Assembly (NCBI GenBank): GCA_965201115.1
Contig: OZ241745.1
Span: forward strand, 744,001 to 808,000
Direction of reading: 5' to 3'
Origin: JANQOH01 sp965201115
GTDB taxonomy: Bacteria > Pseudomonadota > Alphaproteobacteria > UBA7887
Length of the DNA: 64,000 nt
Every line of letters begins with the position of its first letter. Positions within the stretch are counted from its first letter, which is position 1. The notes beneath the pieces are model-generated. The model was not told the origin of the DNA. It saw only the letters and a list, made by a program, of their open reading frames with translations, and ran no database searches. A program made the position numbers and the translations under genes. Shown here piece by piece: positions 8,246-17,090 of this stretch.

Positions 8246-9127
8246 ATGAGCGATGCGGGCGGCGTCGGGCTCGAACACCGTTACGCCCGGCTCTCCGAAG
8301 TACGGATGCATTACGTAACCGCGGGCGACGGCGAGCCGCTGGCGCTTCTGCACGGGTTTCCGCAAACCTGGTATGCGTGGCTGCCGGTCGTTCCGGCGCT
8401 GGCGGCGCGCTACCGCGTGATCGCGCCGGATTTGCGCGGCCTGGGCGCGACGTCGCGCCCCGCCGGGGGCTATCGCAAGACGCGCGTCGCAGAAGACGTG
8501 TGGGAGCTCATGCACGGCGAGCTGGGCTACGACCGCTTTCTGCTGGCGGGGCACGACTGGGGCGGGCCGACGGCGTTCGCGCTGGCGGCGCGGCGGCGCG
8601 CGGCGGTGCGCAAACTCGCGATACTCGACGTCACGATACCCGGCGACGGCAGCAACGTGTTTTCGACCTCGCAGGGCCGGTGGCATCACGGCTTCCATCG
8701 CGCGCCGGACCTGCCCGAAGCGCTGCTGGCGGGGCGCGAGCGGATTTATGTGACGTGGTTTCTCAGGCATTTCGCGGCGCATCCCGGGGCGATCGGCCCG
8801 GCGGCGACGGAAGAATACGTGCGCGCCTACGAAGAGCCGGGCGCCATGCGCGCCGGGCTGGCCTATTACCGCGCGATCCCGCAGGACATCGCCGACAACG
8901 AACGCGCGCTCGCGCGGGGCAGGCTGGAGATGCCGGTGCTCGGCCTGGGCGGCGCCGAGAGTTTCGGGCGCCGCGGGCTGACTCTCGAATCGATGCGGCG
9001 CGTGGCCCGCAACGCGACCGGCGGCGTCGTGCAGGACTGCGGGCATTTCATCCCCGAGGAGAAGCCCGGCGAGCTGGCGCGGCGCCTGCTCGCGTTTTTC
9101 GACGACGGCGAGGCGCCGGGTCGATAA
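8246..9127 (+). CDS. Alpha/beta hydrolase (epoxide hydrolase/dehalogenase-like)
   Basis: The 293-residue alpha/beta-hydrolase shows the oxyanion segment LLHGFPQTWYAW (residues ~33-44), the nucleophile elbow GHDWGG in which Asp is the nucleophile, and a late GHFIPEE His. An Asp nucleophile together with HGFPQ points to the epoxide hydrolase/haloacetate or haloalkane dehalogenase group, which forms an ester intermediate later hydrolysed by His-activated water. It is divergent from the SDR. The exact substrate is unknown. Confidence 0.8.
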   Translation: MSDAGGVGLEHRYARLSEVRMHYVTAGDGEPLALLHGFPQTWYAWLPVVPALAARYRVIAPDLRGLGATSRPAGGYRKTRVAEDVWELMHGELGYDRFLLAGHDWGGPTAFALAARRRAAVRKLAILDVTIPGDGSNVFSTSQGRWHHGFHRAPDLPEALLAGRERIYVTWFLRHFAAHPGAIGPAATEEYVRAYEEPGAMRAGLAYYRAIPQDIADNERALARGRLEMPVLGLGGAESFGRRGLTLESMRRVARNATGGVVQDCGHFIPEEKPGELARRLLAFFDDGEAPGR

Positions 9128-9674
9128 CCGGCGGCGGCGGGCGAACGCCCTTCCGCCGTCATGACCCGTCGGCGCGCCGCCGCGCCGACGCTTGCCGCCC
9201 GCCGCAACATGCCCCGGCGCGCCGCAACGATCCGGTATCGGCGCTGAAGCAGCCCGCAAACCCTCGCCCGCACACTCCGAAACCGGCATCCCGGCCCGTC
9301 GAAACACAACCCCCTTGCAAAGCAGACCGCAAATCGTGTCGATACATCATCGGATCGCTTCATTGTATCTCCCCGGACCGAACAGGACGAAGAAACCCTC
9401 CGGCGAACGAACGCCGCGCTTGCAAACACCGAAGCCGTCTTCCGATTCCTCGAATCCGAACGCGGACCGCGCCGTGGCAGGAACGCCCCGCGTAAAATCC
9501 TCGAAGAACGGCAACGCGTAACCGCAACCATCGACAGGCCGACGGCGCAACGGCGCACGGCGATATCCGGCTTTTCGGGTAATCCGCGGGCCGGTTGCGG
9601 CGATCCGTTATATCGGGTTGCGGGACCGGGGGAGGGTAGAATAGTCTGCGGCCAGGGCATTTACCCGTGGCGCC
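9128..9674. other. Intergenic gap upstream of the defence operon
   Basis: No recognised gene lies in this 547-bp gap. The first ~110 bp are GC-rich and self-complementary. From about 9260 to 9560 the sequence is less GC-rich than its surroundings and could hold the promoter region of the DUF499 operon, but no clear -35/-10 pair was found. A 67-codon frame on the minus strand here (about 9347-9550) matches nothing I know. Confidence 0.4.
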
Positions 9675-12600
9675 ATGACCATGAACGCCCCCACGATATT
9701 CGACGCTTGCCGCCCCCGCGCCGATGTGTTGGCGGGCGGCGCCGAGGCCGAGTTCGCGGCCGACCTGTCGCGCGTGGCCGGCGCCGCCGATGACGGCGGC
9801 GCGCACGCCGACGCGGGCCGGTTCTTCGCCGACACCTACCCGACGCGCGGCCTCCGGGCGCTGCTGGGCGCCGTGTGCCGGCGGCTGGCCGGGCGGGGGG
9901 ATGAAGCCGTGTTCCGGCTCGATACCGCGTTCGGCGGCGGGAAGACGCATGGGCTGATCGCGCTCGTTCATGCCGCGCGGGGCATGGCGGGGGTCGGCGC
10001 CGCGGCGGAGTTTCTCGATCCCGCGCTGCTTCCCGCGCGGCCCGTTCGCGTGGCGGCGTTCGACGGCGTCAACGCCGACCCGGCGAACGGGCGGCGCATG
10101 GACAGCGAAGTGCGGGCGCGCACGCCGTGGGGCGAGATCGCATACGCGCTCGGCGGGCGCGCGGGGTTCGAGCTGGTGCGGGCGAGCGACGAAACGGGCG
10201 CCGCCCCGGGCGCCGGAACGCTGCGGGAGCTGTTCGGCGGCGCGCCCGCGCTGGTGCTGCTCGATGAGCTGTCGATCTATCTGCGCAAGGCGCAGCGGCG
10301 GCCGGGCGGCGATGGCGGGCAGCTGACGGCGTTTCTTTCGACGCTGTTCGGCGCGGTCGCGCGAACGCCGAACGCGGCCGTCGTCTATACGCTGGCGCTC
10401 GGCAGGGATGGGCGTTCGGCCGACGCCTATGCCGACGAAACCCGCTACATCGCCGACCGCATGGCCGAGGCGGAGAGCGTTTCGGCGCGCACGGCGACGC
10501 TGCTGAACCCGACCGCGGAGGACGAGACGGCGCCGGTGCTGCGCCGGCGGCTTTTCGAATCCATCGACGCCGCGGCCGCCGGCCCGGCGCTGGACGCCTA
10601 CCGCGCGCTGTGGGCGGCGAATCGCGAAGCGCTGCCGGAGGCCGCGGCGCGGCCCGAGGCCGAGGCGGCGCTGCGGGCGTGCTATCCGTTCCACCCCGAA
10701 GTGCTCGACGTGCTGACGGGCAAGACGGCGACGCTCGGCGCGTTCCAGCGCGTGCGCGGGATGCTGCGGCTGCTGGCGGCGACCGTCGCCCAGCTGTGGG
10801 AGGAGCGGCCGGCCGGCGCCGCCGCGATCCATCTCCACCATATCGACCCGGGCCGCGAGCGCGTGCGGCGCGAGATCGCCACGCGCCTCGAGCAGGGCGC
10901 CTACCTTCCGGCGATACTCAACGACATCGCGGGGCAGGGGCCGAAGCCGGCGCTGGCGGAGCGGATCGACGCCGCGCGCCATGCCGGAATGCCGCCCTAC
11001 GCGGCGTATGCCGCGCGCACCGCGTTCATGCACACGCTGGCGTTCAACGACCAGCTGAAGGGCGTGTCGCCCGAGCGTCTGCGCTACTCGGTGCTGGCGC
11101 CGGGGCTCGACATCGGCTTTATCGAGGAGGCGCGCAAGCGGTTCATCGCCGAATCCGCCTATCTCGACGATCGCCCGGGCGTTCCCATGCGCTTCCTGGC
11201 CGAGGCGAACCTGACGCGCATTATCCAGCGCGAAGAGGGGCATGTGGACGCCGTGGAGGCCCGCGCCGAGCTCGACGACCGCATCCGCGAGATCTTCTCC
11301 GGCAAGACGTTCGAGACGGTGCGCTTCCCCGGCGGCCCGTTCGACGTGGACGACGAGGCCGGCGGCGGCGCGCCGAAACTGGTCGTTATTTCCTGCGACG
11401 CGGTTGCGGTGGGCGACTCGACCGAGAGCGTGCCGCCGCTCATCGAGCGCATTTATGCGCGCAAGGGCAAGGACGGCGCGGCGCTGCGGATATTCCGCAA
11501 CGCCGTGACGTTCGCGGCGGCCGACGTGGGGCTGCTCGGCGGGATGCGCCGCAAGGCGGTGACGCGGCTGGCCCTGCGCGCGCTGAAGCGCCCGGAGCGG
11601 CTCGCCGAACTGGCCGAGCACCAGCAGGAGCGCGTGCGCGAGCTCGAGGCGCGGTCGGAACAGGAGCTCGCGCTGTCGATCCAGCAATGCTACCGGCATG
11701 TGTTCTACCCGTCGCGCGACCGGATGGGCGCGAGCCCGGTCGATCTGGCCCATACGGCGGTGGACGCCCCCGCGGCGTCCGACGCGCCGGGCGCCGGGCA
11801 GAAGCAGGTGGAGCGCGCGCTGCGCGACATGGGCAAGCTGCGCCTCCCCGGCGACCAACCCGATTCCCCCGCCTGGGTGCGCGACCGCACGCCGCTCGGG
11901 AAAAAGGGCGAGATGACCGTGCGCGCGCTGCGCGACGAGTTCCGCCGCGACCCCGCGCTGCCGATGCTTATCGGCGACGAAACCTTCGTGCGCTGCGTGC
12001 GCACGGGCGTGGAAAGCGGCGTCTACGTCTATCGGAGCGGCGATCTGCTGTGCGGCCCGGGCGACCCGCCGGCGCAGGTCCGCATCGACGAGCAGTCGCT
12101 GGTGTTCACGATGGCCCATGCGCGCGCGCAGGGCCTGTGGCCGCGCAAGCCCGCGGAAGAACCGCCCGGCGCGCCGGCGCCGGTCGCGCCGCCGCCGGAC
12201 CCGCCGCGGCCCGGCGGCGACGTGCGCAACGGGAACGGCCCCGCGCCGCTTCCTGCGGTTTCGCCCCCGCCGCCCGATTCGCTTTCCGCCGAGGGAGTCT
12301 TGCGCGACGCGCTGACGCAGCTGTGGGAGCAGGCGCGCGGCGCGAAAATCGCCGCCATCGGCGCGCTCACGCTGAAAATGTACGAGGCCGGCGACGCCTT
12401 CCGCCTGTTCGGCGCCGTCGGCGCGACGCACCGCGCGGAAAAGACCGTGCATATGGAAGGAGGCTACGAAACCGCCGACAACGGCGAGTTCGTGCTCGAG
12501 TTCCACGGCCCGGTATCGGACGCGCAGCCGGTGAAGGACTTCCTGCAACCGCAGCTGCGCGCCGCGAAGACGCAGGATCTGAAAGTGACGTTCGAGATCG

Positions 12601-12737
12601 CGTTCGCCGACGGGCTGCCGATGGCGGACGACGCCCCGGAGAAACTCGCGGCGCGTCTCTCGCAATTCGCCGGCGCCGCGGCGCATGTCACCGCGGGCGC
12701 CGCGGCGAAAACCGGCGGCGGGGCGGCGGAGCGATGA
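9675..12737 (+). CDS. DUF499-family AAA+ ATPase (anti-phage associated)
   Basis: The 1020-residue protein opens with NAPTIFDACRPRADVLAGG. It has a Walker A AFGGGKTH at residues 85-92 and a Walker B LVLLDELS ending at residue 200, followed by IYLRK, an arrangement typical of DUF499 proteins. Residues ~830-870 form a proline-rich linker before a conserved C-terminal domain. DUF499 ATPases occur with large methyltransferases and PLD-type helicases in anti-phage islands, where they are thought to act as motor or regulatory components. Here the stop overlaps the next start (ATGA) and the following three genes are coupled likewise. ATG at 9681 is an alternative start. Family certain, mechanism not established. 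Confidence 0.85.
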   Translation: MTMNAPTIFDACRPRADVLAGGAEAEFAADLSRVAGAADDGGAHADAGRFFADTYPTRGLRALLGAVCRRLAGRGDEAVFRLDTAFGGGKTHGLIALVHAARGMAGVGAAAEFLDPALLPARPVRVAAFDGVNADPANGRRMDSEVRARTPWGEIAYALGGRAGFELVRASDETGAAPGAGTLRELFGGAPALVLLDELSIYLRKAQRRPGGDGGQLTAFLSTLFGAVARTPNAAVVYTLALGRDGRSADAYADETRYIADRMAEAESVSARTATLLNPTAEDETAPVLRRRLFESIDAAAAGPALDAYRALWAANREALPEAAARPEAEAALRACYPFHPEVLDVLTGKTATLGAFQRVRGMLRLLAATVAQLWEERPAGAAAIHLHHIDPGRERVRREIATRLEQGAYLPAILNDIAGQGPKPALAERIDAARHAGMPPYAAYAARTAFMHTLAFNDQLKGVSPERLRYSVLAPGLDIGFIEEARKRFIAESAYLDDRPGVPMRFLAEANLTRIIQREEGHVDAVEARAELDDRIREIFSGKTFETVRFPGGPFDVDDEAGGGAPKLVVISCDAVAVGDSTESVPPLIERIYARKGKDGAALRIFRNAVTFAAADVGLLGGMRRKAVTRLALRALKRPERLAELAEHQQERVRELEARSEQELALSIQQCYRHVFYPSRDRMGASPVDLAHTAVDAPAASDAPGAGQKQVERALRDMGKLRLPGDQPDSPAWVRDRTPLGKKGEMTVRALRDEFRRDPALPMLIGDETFVRCVRTGVESGVYVYRSGDLLCGPGDPPAQVRIDEQSLVFTMAHARAQGLWPRKPAEEPPGAPAPVAPPPDPPRPGGDVRNGNGPAPLPAVSPPPPDSLSAEGVLRDALTQLWEQARGAKIAAIGALTLKMYEAGDAFRLFGAVGATHRAEKTVHMEGGYETADNGEFVLEFHGPVSDAQPVKDFLQPQLRAAKTQDLKVTFEIAFADGLPMADDAPEKLAARLSQFAGAAAHVTAGAAAKTGGGAAER

Positions 12738-13222
12738 GCCCGGCGGCCGAGACGGCGGCGGTCCCGCGTTCCGCCCCGCGCTACGAACTGCGCGCGCGCC
12801 GCCGCGGGCCGGCCGATTTCGCGTTCGAGATATGGCAGTTGCCCGCGCCGGCAAGCCCGCACATAAAGGCGCCGCTGCGGGTGGCGGGCCTGCACGGGCG
12901 CAATCTCGCCTTCGTGGAGCACCGCGTGCTCAAGCGGCTCGCGCACGCGGGCGTCCGCCTCGGCCGCATCGCCGGCGGCGCGCCGCGGGGCTATCCGCTC
13001 GACGAAGGCCTGGCGTTGTGGCTGGGCCTGCTGTTCCGCGCGCTGGCGCCCATGCGCAGCCGCGACAACATGCGCGCCGTAGCCGAGGGAATCGAAGCGA
13101 TGGCGCGCGAGGAAGCGGCCTATTGGCTCGGCATGGCCATGCACCGCCGCCGCCCGCGCCGCGTACTCACCGCCCTGCGCTGCCTGCTGACCGAACCGCC
13201 GACGAGGAGGGCGAGGCGATGA
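12734..13222 (+). CDS. 162-aa accessory protein of the DUF499/Septu operon
   Basis: The protein is 162 residues, starting MSPAAETAAVPRSAPRYELR. It is soluble, with a RGPADFAFEIWQLP strand segment early, RVAGLHGRNLAFVEHRVLKR in the middle and a helical RALAPMRSRDNMRAVAEGIE region followed by a basic tail. I do not recognise the family. Its start overlaps the DUF499 stop and its stop overlaps the ptuA start, both by ATGA, so all are probably made in fixed proportion. A decayed second copy lies at 15541-15822 in front of the second ptuA, so the gene was part of the duplicated unit. Likely a small adaptor of the defence system; this is inference from position. Confidence 0.7.
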   Translation: MSPAAETAAVPRSAPRYELRARRRGPADFAFEIWQLPAPASPHIKAPLRVAGLHGRNLAFVEHRVLKRLAHAGVRLGRIAGGAPRGYPLDEGLALWLGLLFRALAPMRSRDNMRAVAEGIEAMAREEAAYWLGMAMHRRRPRRVLTALRCLLTEPPTRRARR

Positions 13223-14490
13223 AACTGGAGCGCGTGGAGATCGAGAACTACCGCGCCATCGAACGGTTGGAGCTGCCCCTGCACCCGAGATTGACGGTGC
13301 TGCACGGAGCCAATGCGCACGGCAAGACCAGCGTGTTGAGCGCCATTGCGGTCGGGCTTGGGGCGATTCCAGCGCTGTTGACTGAAGTCAAGGCCGTGAA
13401 TTTTCTTCCGACCGACCGTCGCGGCACGAGGCCGTTGCGCGTGACGCTGACGGCAACCAGCGGAATCGAATGGGAACGCTACTGGGTGGGCAAGTATCGC
13501 CGGTCGAAGATATCCACGCTGCGGAAAGAACTGGACGCAATACTTCGCGCCGACGAGTCCGGCGACGCCGTGCAGCCCCTGCCGATAGTAGCGTTTTACG
13601 ACACTGATCGGGCTGTTGTCGACGTTCCGCAATCGCCTGAAAATTTCAAACGGAAATTCTCGCGGCGTTCGGCTCTGGAGGGCACGCTCGCTACCCGGGC
13701 GAACTTCAGGCAATTCTTCGAATGGTTCTACGCGGTGGAGAATGAGGAACTGAGAGAACAAAGGGATCGGCGGGATTTCGATTTTCAAATTAAGGAGATG
13801 GACGCTGTGCGGAATGCGGTCGCCGAGCTGGTGTCCAACGTATCGACCCCCCATATCGTATATCGCCCGGTCCGTTTCGTCGTGTCCGTAAAATTGGAGT
13901 CCGGAGAAGTCGAGGAGCTCGATCTTAACCAACTCAGCGGCGGCTATCGCATCGTTTTGGCGCTCGCAGCCGATATAGCTCGATGCATGGCGCAAGCCAA
14001 CCCGCATCTCAATGATCCCCTGAAATCCGAGGCGATCGTGCTGATCGACGAAGTGGATCTGCATTTGCATCCCTCTTGGCAACAGCGAATACTGCCTGAC
14101 CTGTTGCGAACCTTCCCGAACACACAGTTCATCGTTTCCACGCACAGCCCACAGGTGTTGAGCACGGTGCGCCCGGAAAATGTTATCCATCTTTATCGGG
14201 AAAATGGCGGGATCGCCGTCGGAAGGTCCACTGCGGCGATTTACGGTGCTGAATCGGGCGCCATTCTCGAGGCGGTCATGGACGTAAACGAGCGACCGGC
14301 CGACAACTCGTTCGTGAAAAAACTGAGCGAATATATGCGCCTCGTCGATGACAACCAAGGAGAGTCGGAGGCCGCCTTGGGCCTCAGGAGGGAATTAGAG
14401 GAACTTTCGCCCAGGGACGGCGATCTGGACGCCGCCGACATGGCGATAAAACGCCGCAAACTGTTCGCGCGTATGGGGAAGTCCCCGTGA
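13219..14490 (+). CDS. ptuA: Septu-type ATPase PtuA, copy 1
   Basis: This 423-residue ABC/RecF-like ATPase has a Walker A GANAHGKTS at residues 30-38, the signature QLSGG ending at residue 242, a Walker B IVLIDEVDLHLHP at 273-285 and a switch STHS at 307-310. PtuA ATPases pair with the HNH nuclease PtuB in Septu anti-phage systems, the ATPase controlling the nuclease. Here ptuA begins inside the stop of the accessory gene and the ptuB GTG overlaps its own stop. Copy 2 at 15819 is the same length and nearly identical to about residue 315, after which the two differ strongly. GC content is lower than in DUF499. Confident in the family and pairing. Confidence 0.85.
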   Translation: MKLERVEIENYRAIERLELPLHPRLTVLHGANAHGKTSVLSAIAVGLGAIPALLTEVKAVNFLPTDRRGTRPLRVTLTATSGIEWERYWVGKYRRSKISTLRKELDAILRADESGDAVQPLPIVAFYDTDRAVVDVPQSPENFKRKFSRRSALEGTLATRANFRQFFEWFYAVENEELREQRDRRDFDFQIKEMDAVRNAVAELVSNVSTPHIVYRPVRFVVSVKLESGEVEELDLNQLSGGYRIVLALAADIARCMAQANPHLNDPLKSEAIVLIDEVDLHLHPSWQQRILPDLLRTFPNTQFIVSTHSPQVLSTVRPENVIHLYRENGGIAVGRSTAAIYGAESGAILEAVMDVNERPADNSFVKKLSEYMRLVDDNQGESEAALGLRRELEELSPRDGDLDAADMAIKRRKLFARMGKSP

Positions 14491-15221
14491 AACGCATAAG
14501 GCAGTCAACCGGAGCGATGCCCGGTCTCGCCGCGTACCTCGCTAACGCGGGCGCCAACCCGAGCTGGAAGGGTTATCGCGGCGGTCGCGCAGGGGCGATC
14601 CGCTACCGCCGTCTGATTGAGTGGCTGACACGCCTTCAGCACGGGCTCTGCGGCTATTGCGAGATCGATCTTCGGGAAGGGGATCGCGAAGTCGAGCACG
14701 TGGTCCCTCGAAGCCATGCGCCGACGCTGGCCTTGGCGGCAGGGAATGTAATCGCCTGTTGCCGCGGCGGCTCGTCGAATCATCAGGAAGTACGGCGCGA
14801 CGAGGCGCGCTCTTCGCGGCCCGGCGCGAGCTGCGGTAACGCGAAGCGTAGTAACGCTGCCATCGATCCTCGAAGACTACCGGACCTGCCCTCGGTGACC
14901 CGGTTACGCCCCGACGGGCGGCTGGAGGCGAATACGACGGCGTGCAAAGGAATCGGTCAGCCTGCCCAAGCAGTGGAGAAAACCATCGATATCCTCGGTC
15001 TGAACGTCGAACGGTTGCAGCGCGAGCGGCGGCGCCATTTGCGCAACCTTGAGAAGGAAACGAACTCGCTCATCGATGATCCCGCAATGCTTGAGGAATG
15101 GGCGCGCGAATACCTCTTGCCGCGCGGCGGCCGACTCGAGAAGTACTTTACGACAAGCCGCTCGTTTTTCGGGGATGTGGCGGAGCGTATCCTGGAGGAA
15201 GCGCCCCGCGACTGGATTTGA
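14487..15221 (+). CDS. ptuB: Septu-type HNH nuclease PtuB, copy 1
   Basis: The 244-residue protein has an HNH core at residues ~50-92: QHGLCGYCEI (Cys pair), then VEHVVPRSHA with the catalytic-type His, then GNVIACC with the Asn and a further Cys pair. This is the PtuB pattern, predicted to cut nucleic acid when released or activated by PtuA. The start is a GTG that shares the GTGA overlap with the ptuA stop, so translation is coupled. The C-terminal part ends EYLLPRGGRLEKYFTTSRSF followed by a helix. Copy 2 (17087) shares the ends and the HNH core but differs in between. Confidence 0.85.
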   Translation: MKRIRQSTGAMPGLAAYLANAGANPSWKGYRGGRAGAIRYRRLIEWLTRLQHGLCGYCEIDLREGDREVEHVVPRSHAPTLALAAGNVIACCRGGSSNHQEVRRDEARSSRPGASCGNAKRSNAAIDPRRLPDLPSVTRLRPDGRLEANTTACKGIGQPAQAVEKTIDILGLNVERLQRERRRHLRNLEKETNSLIDDPAMLEEWAREYLLPRGGRLEKYFTTSRSFFGDVAERILEEAPRDWI

Positions 15222-15540
15222 CGGCATGTTTGTCGCGCCCCCATTCCGCGCCAATGCGCTTCCCGGCGGCGCGGGCGCCCCGCCGGCATGCTTCCGCCCG
15301 ACGCGGCAGGCGAAGAACGGCGGACCATGGCCCTCTGCCGCCGCCCGCCCCGAAGCGCTTTAATCCCTTCATGACCGCCTCCGGAACCGACTCTGCGCCA
15401 CCGCTCTCGCCGCCGCGGCGCGCATGGCCCCCGCGGCCCGGCATCGGCGAGAGCGCGCGGCATCGCCGTCGCGACCCACCGCCTCAAGCCCCGCGGATCC
15501 CCGCAATGCCCCGCAACAGCGCCCCGGGCAACCGCTCGCA
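15222..15540. repeat. Repeat-containing 3' flank of Septu unit 1
   Basis: No gene is supported. The 3' flank of ptuB1 resembles the flank of ptuB2 (both continue TGGATTTGACG.CATGT and later share GCGGACCATG followed by CCCTCTGCC), so it belongs to the duplicated unit. At 15486-15522 lies a copy of the module AGCCCCGCGGATCCCCGCAA that recurs at 18226, 18566 and 18780 (and in shorter form at 18001). It sits directly against the decayed accessory gene. Confidence 0.6.
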
Positions 15541-15822
15541 TCGGCAGGGCTGCGCATAAAGGCGCCGCCACGGGCGGCGGGCCTGTGCGGGCCGGCGTGC
15601 GGCCCGGTTGCGCCGCCGACGCCGCGCCGCTCGTTCGGCGAAGACTCGGCGCTGTGGCCGAGCCTGCTGTTTCGCGCCTTGACGCCCATGCGCAGCCGCG
15701 ATAACATGTTCGCAGTAACCGAGGGAGCCGAGGCAATGGCGCGCGGGGAAGCAGCGTGTGGGCTTGGCGTGGCGATGCGCCGCCTGCCGACCGAACCGCT
15801 TGCGCGGAGGACAGGCCGATGA
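15541..15822 (+). pseudogene. Decayed second copy of the 162-aa accessory gene
   Basis: Translation of the frame ending at 15822 gives IKAPPRAAGLCGP, ALWPSLLFRALTPMRSRDNM and AVTEGAEAMARGEAACGLGV, which align with IKAPLRVAGLHGR, ALWLGLLFRALAPMRSRDNM and AVAEGIEAMAREEAAYWLGM of the intact gene at 12734. The N-terminal ~45 codons are missing, replaced by repeat sequence. The middle is deleted, and about 37 bp are lost near the 3' end in a way that keeps the frame. The ATGA overlap with the second ptuA survives. It is therefore a remnant that may still help translation of ptuA2. Confidence 0.75.
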
Positions 15823-17090
15823 AACTGGAGCGCGTGGAGATCGAGAACTACCGCGCCATCGAACGGATGGAACTTCCGCTGCATTGGCAGCTGACCGTGC
15901 TGCACGGCGGTAATGCGCACGGCAAGACGAGCGTCCTCAGCGCCATCGCGGTCGGGCTCGGAGCGATTCCGGCGCTGTTGACTGAGGTCAAGGCCGTGAA
16001 TTTTCTTCCCACCGACCGTCGCGGAACGGCGCCGTTGCGCGTGAAACTGGCGGCAACGGGCGGAATCGAGTGGGAACGCAACTGGGTCGGCAAGAATCGC
16101 CGATCTGAGATGTCCGAGCTGCAGAAAGAACTGGACGCGATAGTTCGCGCCGACGAATCCGGCGATGCTGTGCGCCCCCTGCCGATCGTAGCGTTTTACG
16201 ACACCGATAGGGCTGTCGTCGGCGTCCCGCAATCGCCTGAAAAATTCGAGCGGGAATTCTCGCGGCGCGCGGCGCTGGAGGGCACGCTCGCCGCCCGGGC
16301 GAACTTCAGGCAATTCTTCGAATGGTTCTACGCAATGGAGAATGAGGAACTGAGAGGACAAAGGGATCGGCGGGATTTCGATTTCCGGATCAAGGAGATG
16401 GACGCTGTTCGGACTGCAATCGCCGCGCTGGTGTCCGGCGTATCGAACCCTCATATCGTATATCGCCCGGTCCGCTTCATCGTGTCCGTAAAATCGGAGG
16501 CTGGAGAAGCGGAGGAGCTCGAACTTGGCCAGCTCAGCGGCGGTTATCGCATCGTCCTGGCGCTGGCGGCCGATATAGCCCGGTGCATGGCGCAAGCCAA
16601 CCCGCATCTCGACGATCCCCTGCAATCCGAAGCTATCGTGCTGATCGACGAAGTGGATCTGCATTTGCACCCCTCGTGGCAGCAGCGCGTGCTGCCAGAT
16701 TTGCGGCGAACCTTCCCGAACGCGCAGTTCATCGTTTCCACGCACAGCCCGCAGGTGTTGAGCACGGTGCATCCGGAACAGATCATCTCGTTGCGCCGCC
16801 GGGACGGGCGTGTCGAGGCCGAGGCGACGCAGGGACCGACATTCGGGGCCGAGGCGGGCGCCGTTCTTTCCGCGACCATGGGCGTGGATGAGCGTCCGAA
16901 AGGCAATAAGCTTGTCGAGATGTTGCGGCAGTATATGGATCTCGTTTATACAGACCGCGGCGAGACCGGGGAGGCGCGATGTTTAAGAGACAAGATCGGG
17001 GAACTTTCGCCTGACGATTACGGACTTGCCTTGGCCGATATCGAGATCAGGAGGCGAAAGGCGCTCAAGGATCTGGAGGAGCGGTCGTGA
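15819..17090 (+). CDS. ptuA: Septu-type ATPase PtuA, copy 2
   Basis: Same length (423 residues) and start as copy 1, exactly 2600 bp downstream. Walker A GGNAHGKTS, signature QLSGG, Walker B IVLIDEVDLHLHP and STHS are all intact, so it should be an active ATPase. After about residue 315 (QVLSTVHPEQIIS) the sequence departs from copy 1: the last ~105 residues share only scattered positions such as ERP, ELSP and the basic RRRK end. Because PtuB also differs between copies, the changed end may match the changed partner. It is coupled upstream to an accessory-gene remnant and downstream to ptuB2 by GTGA. Confidence 0.85.
   Translation: MKLERVEIENYRAIERMELPLHWQLTVLHGGNAHGKTSVLSAIAVGLGAIPALLTEVKAVNFLPTDRRGTAPLRVKLAATGGIEWERNWVGKNRRSEMSELQKELDAIVRADESGDAVRPLPIVAFYDTDRAVVGVPQSPEKFEREFSRRAALEGTLAARANFRQFFEWFYAMENEELRGQRDRRDFDFRIKEMDAVRTAIAALVSGVSNPHIVYRPVRFIVSVKSEAGEAEELELGQLSGGYRIVLALAADIARCMAQANPHLDDPLQSEAIVLIDEVDLHLHPSWQQRVLPDLRRTFPNAQFIVSTHSPQVLSTVHPEQIISLRRRDGRVEAEATQGPTFGAEAGAVLSATMGVDERPKGNKLVEMLRQYMDLVYTDRGETGEARCLRDKIGELSPDDYGLALADIEIRRRKALKDLEERS

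Noticed and set aside
9360..12854. A very long open frame on the minus strand across the DUF499 gene
   Set aside because: It is antisense to a gene with clear Walker motifs, is Arg/His-rich, and starts and ends outside normal signals; a GC-rich shadow.
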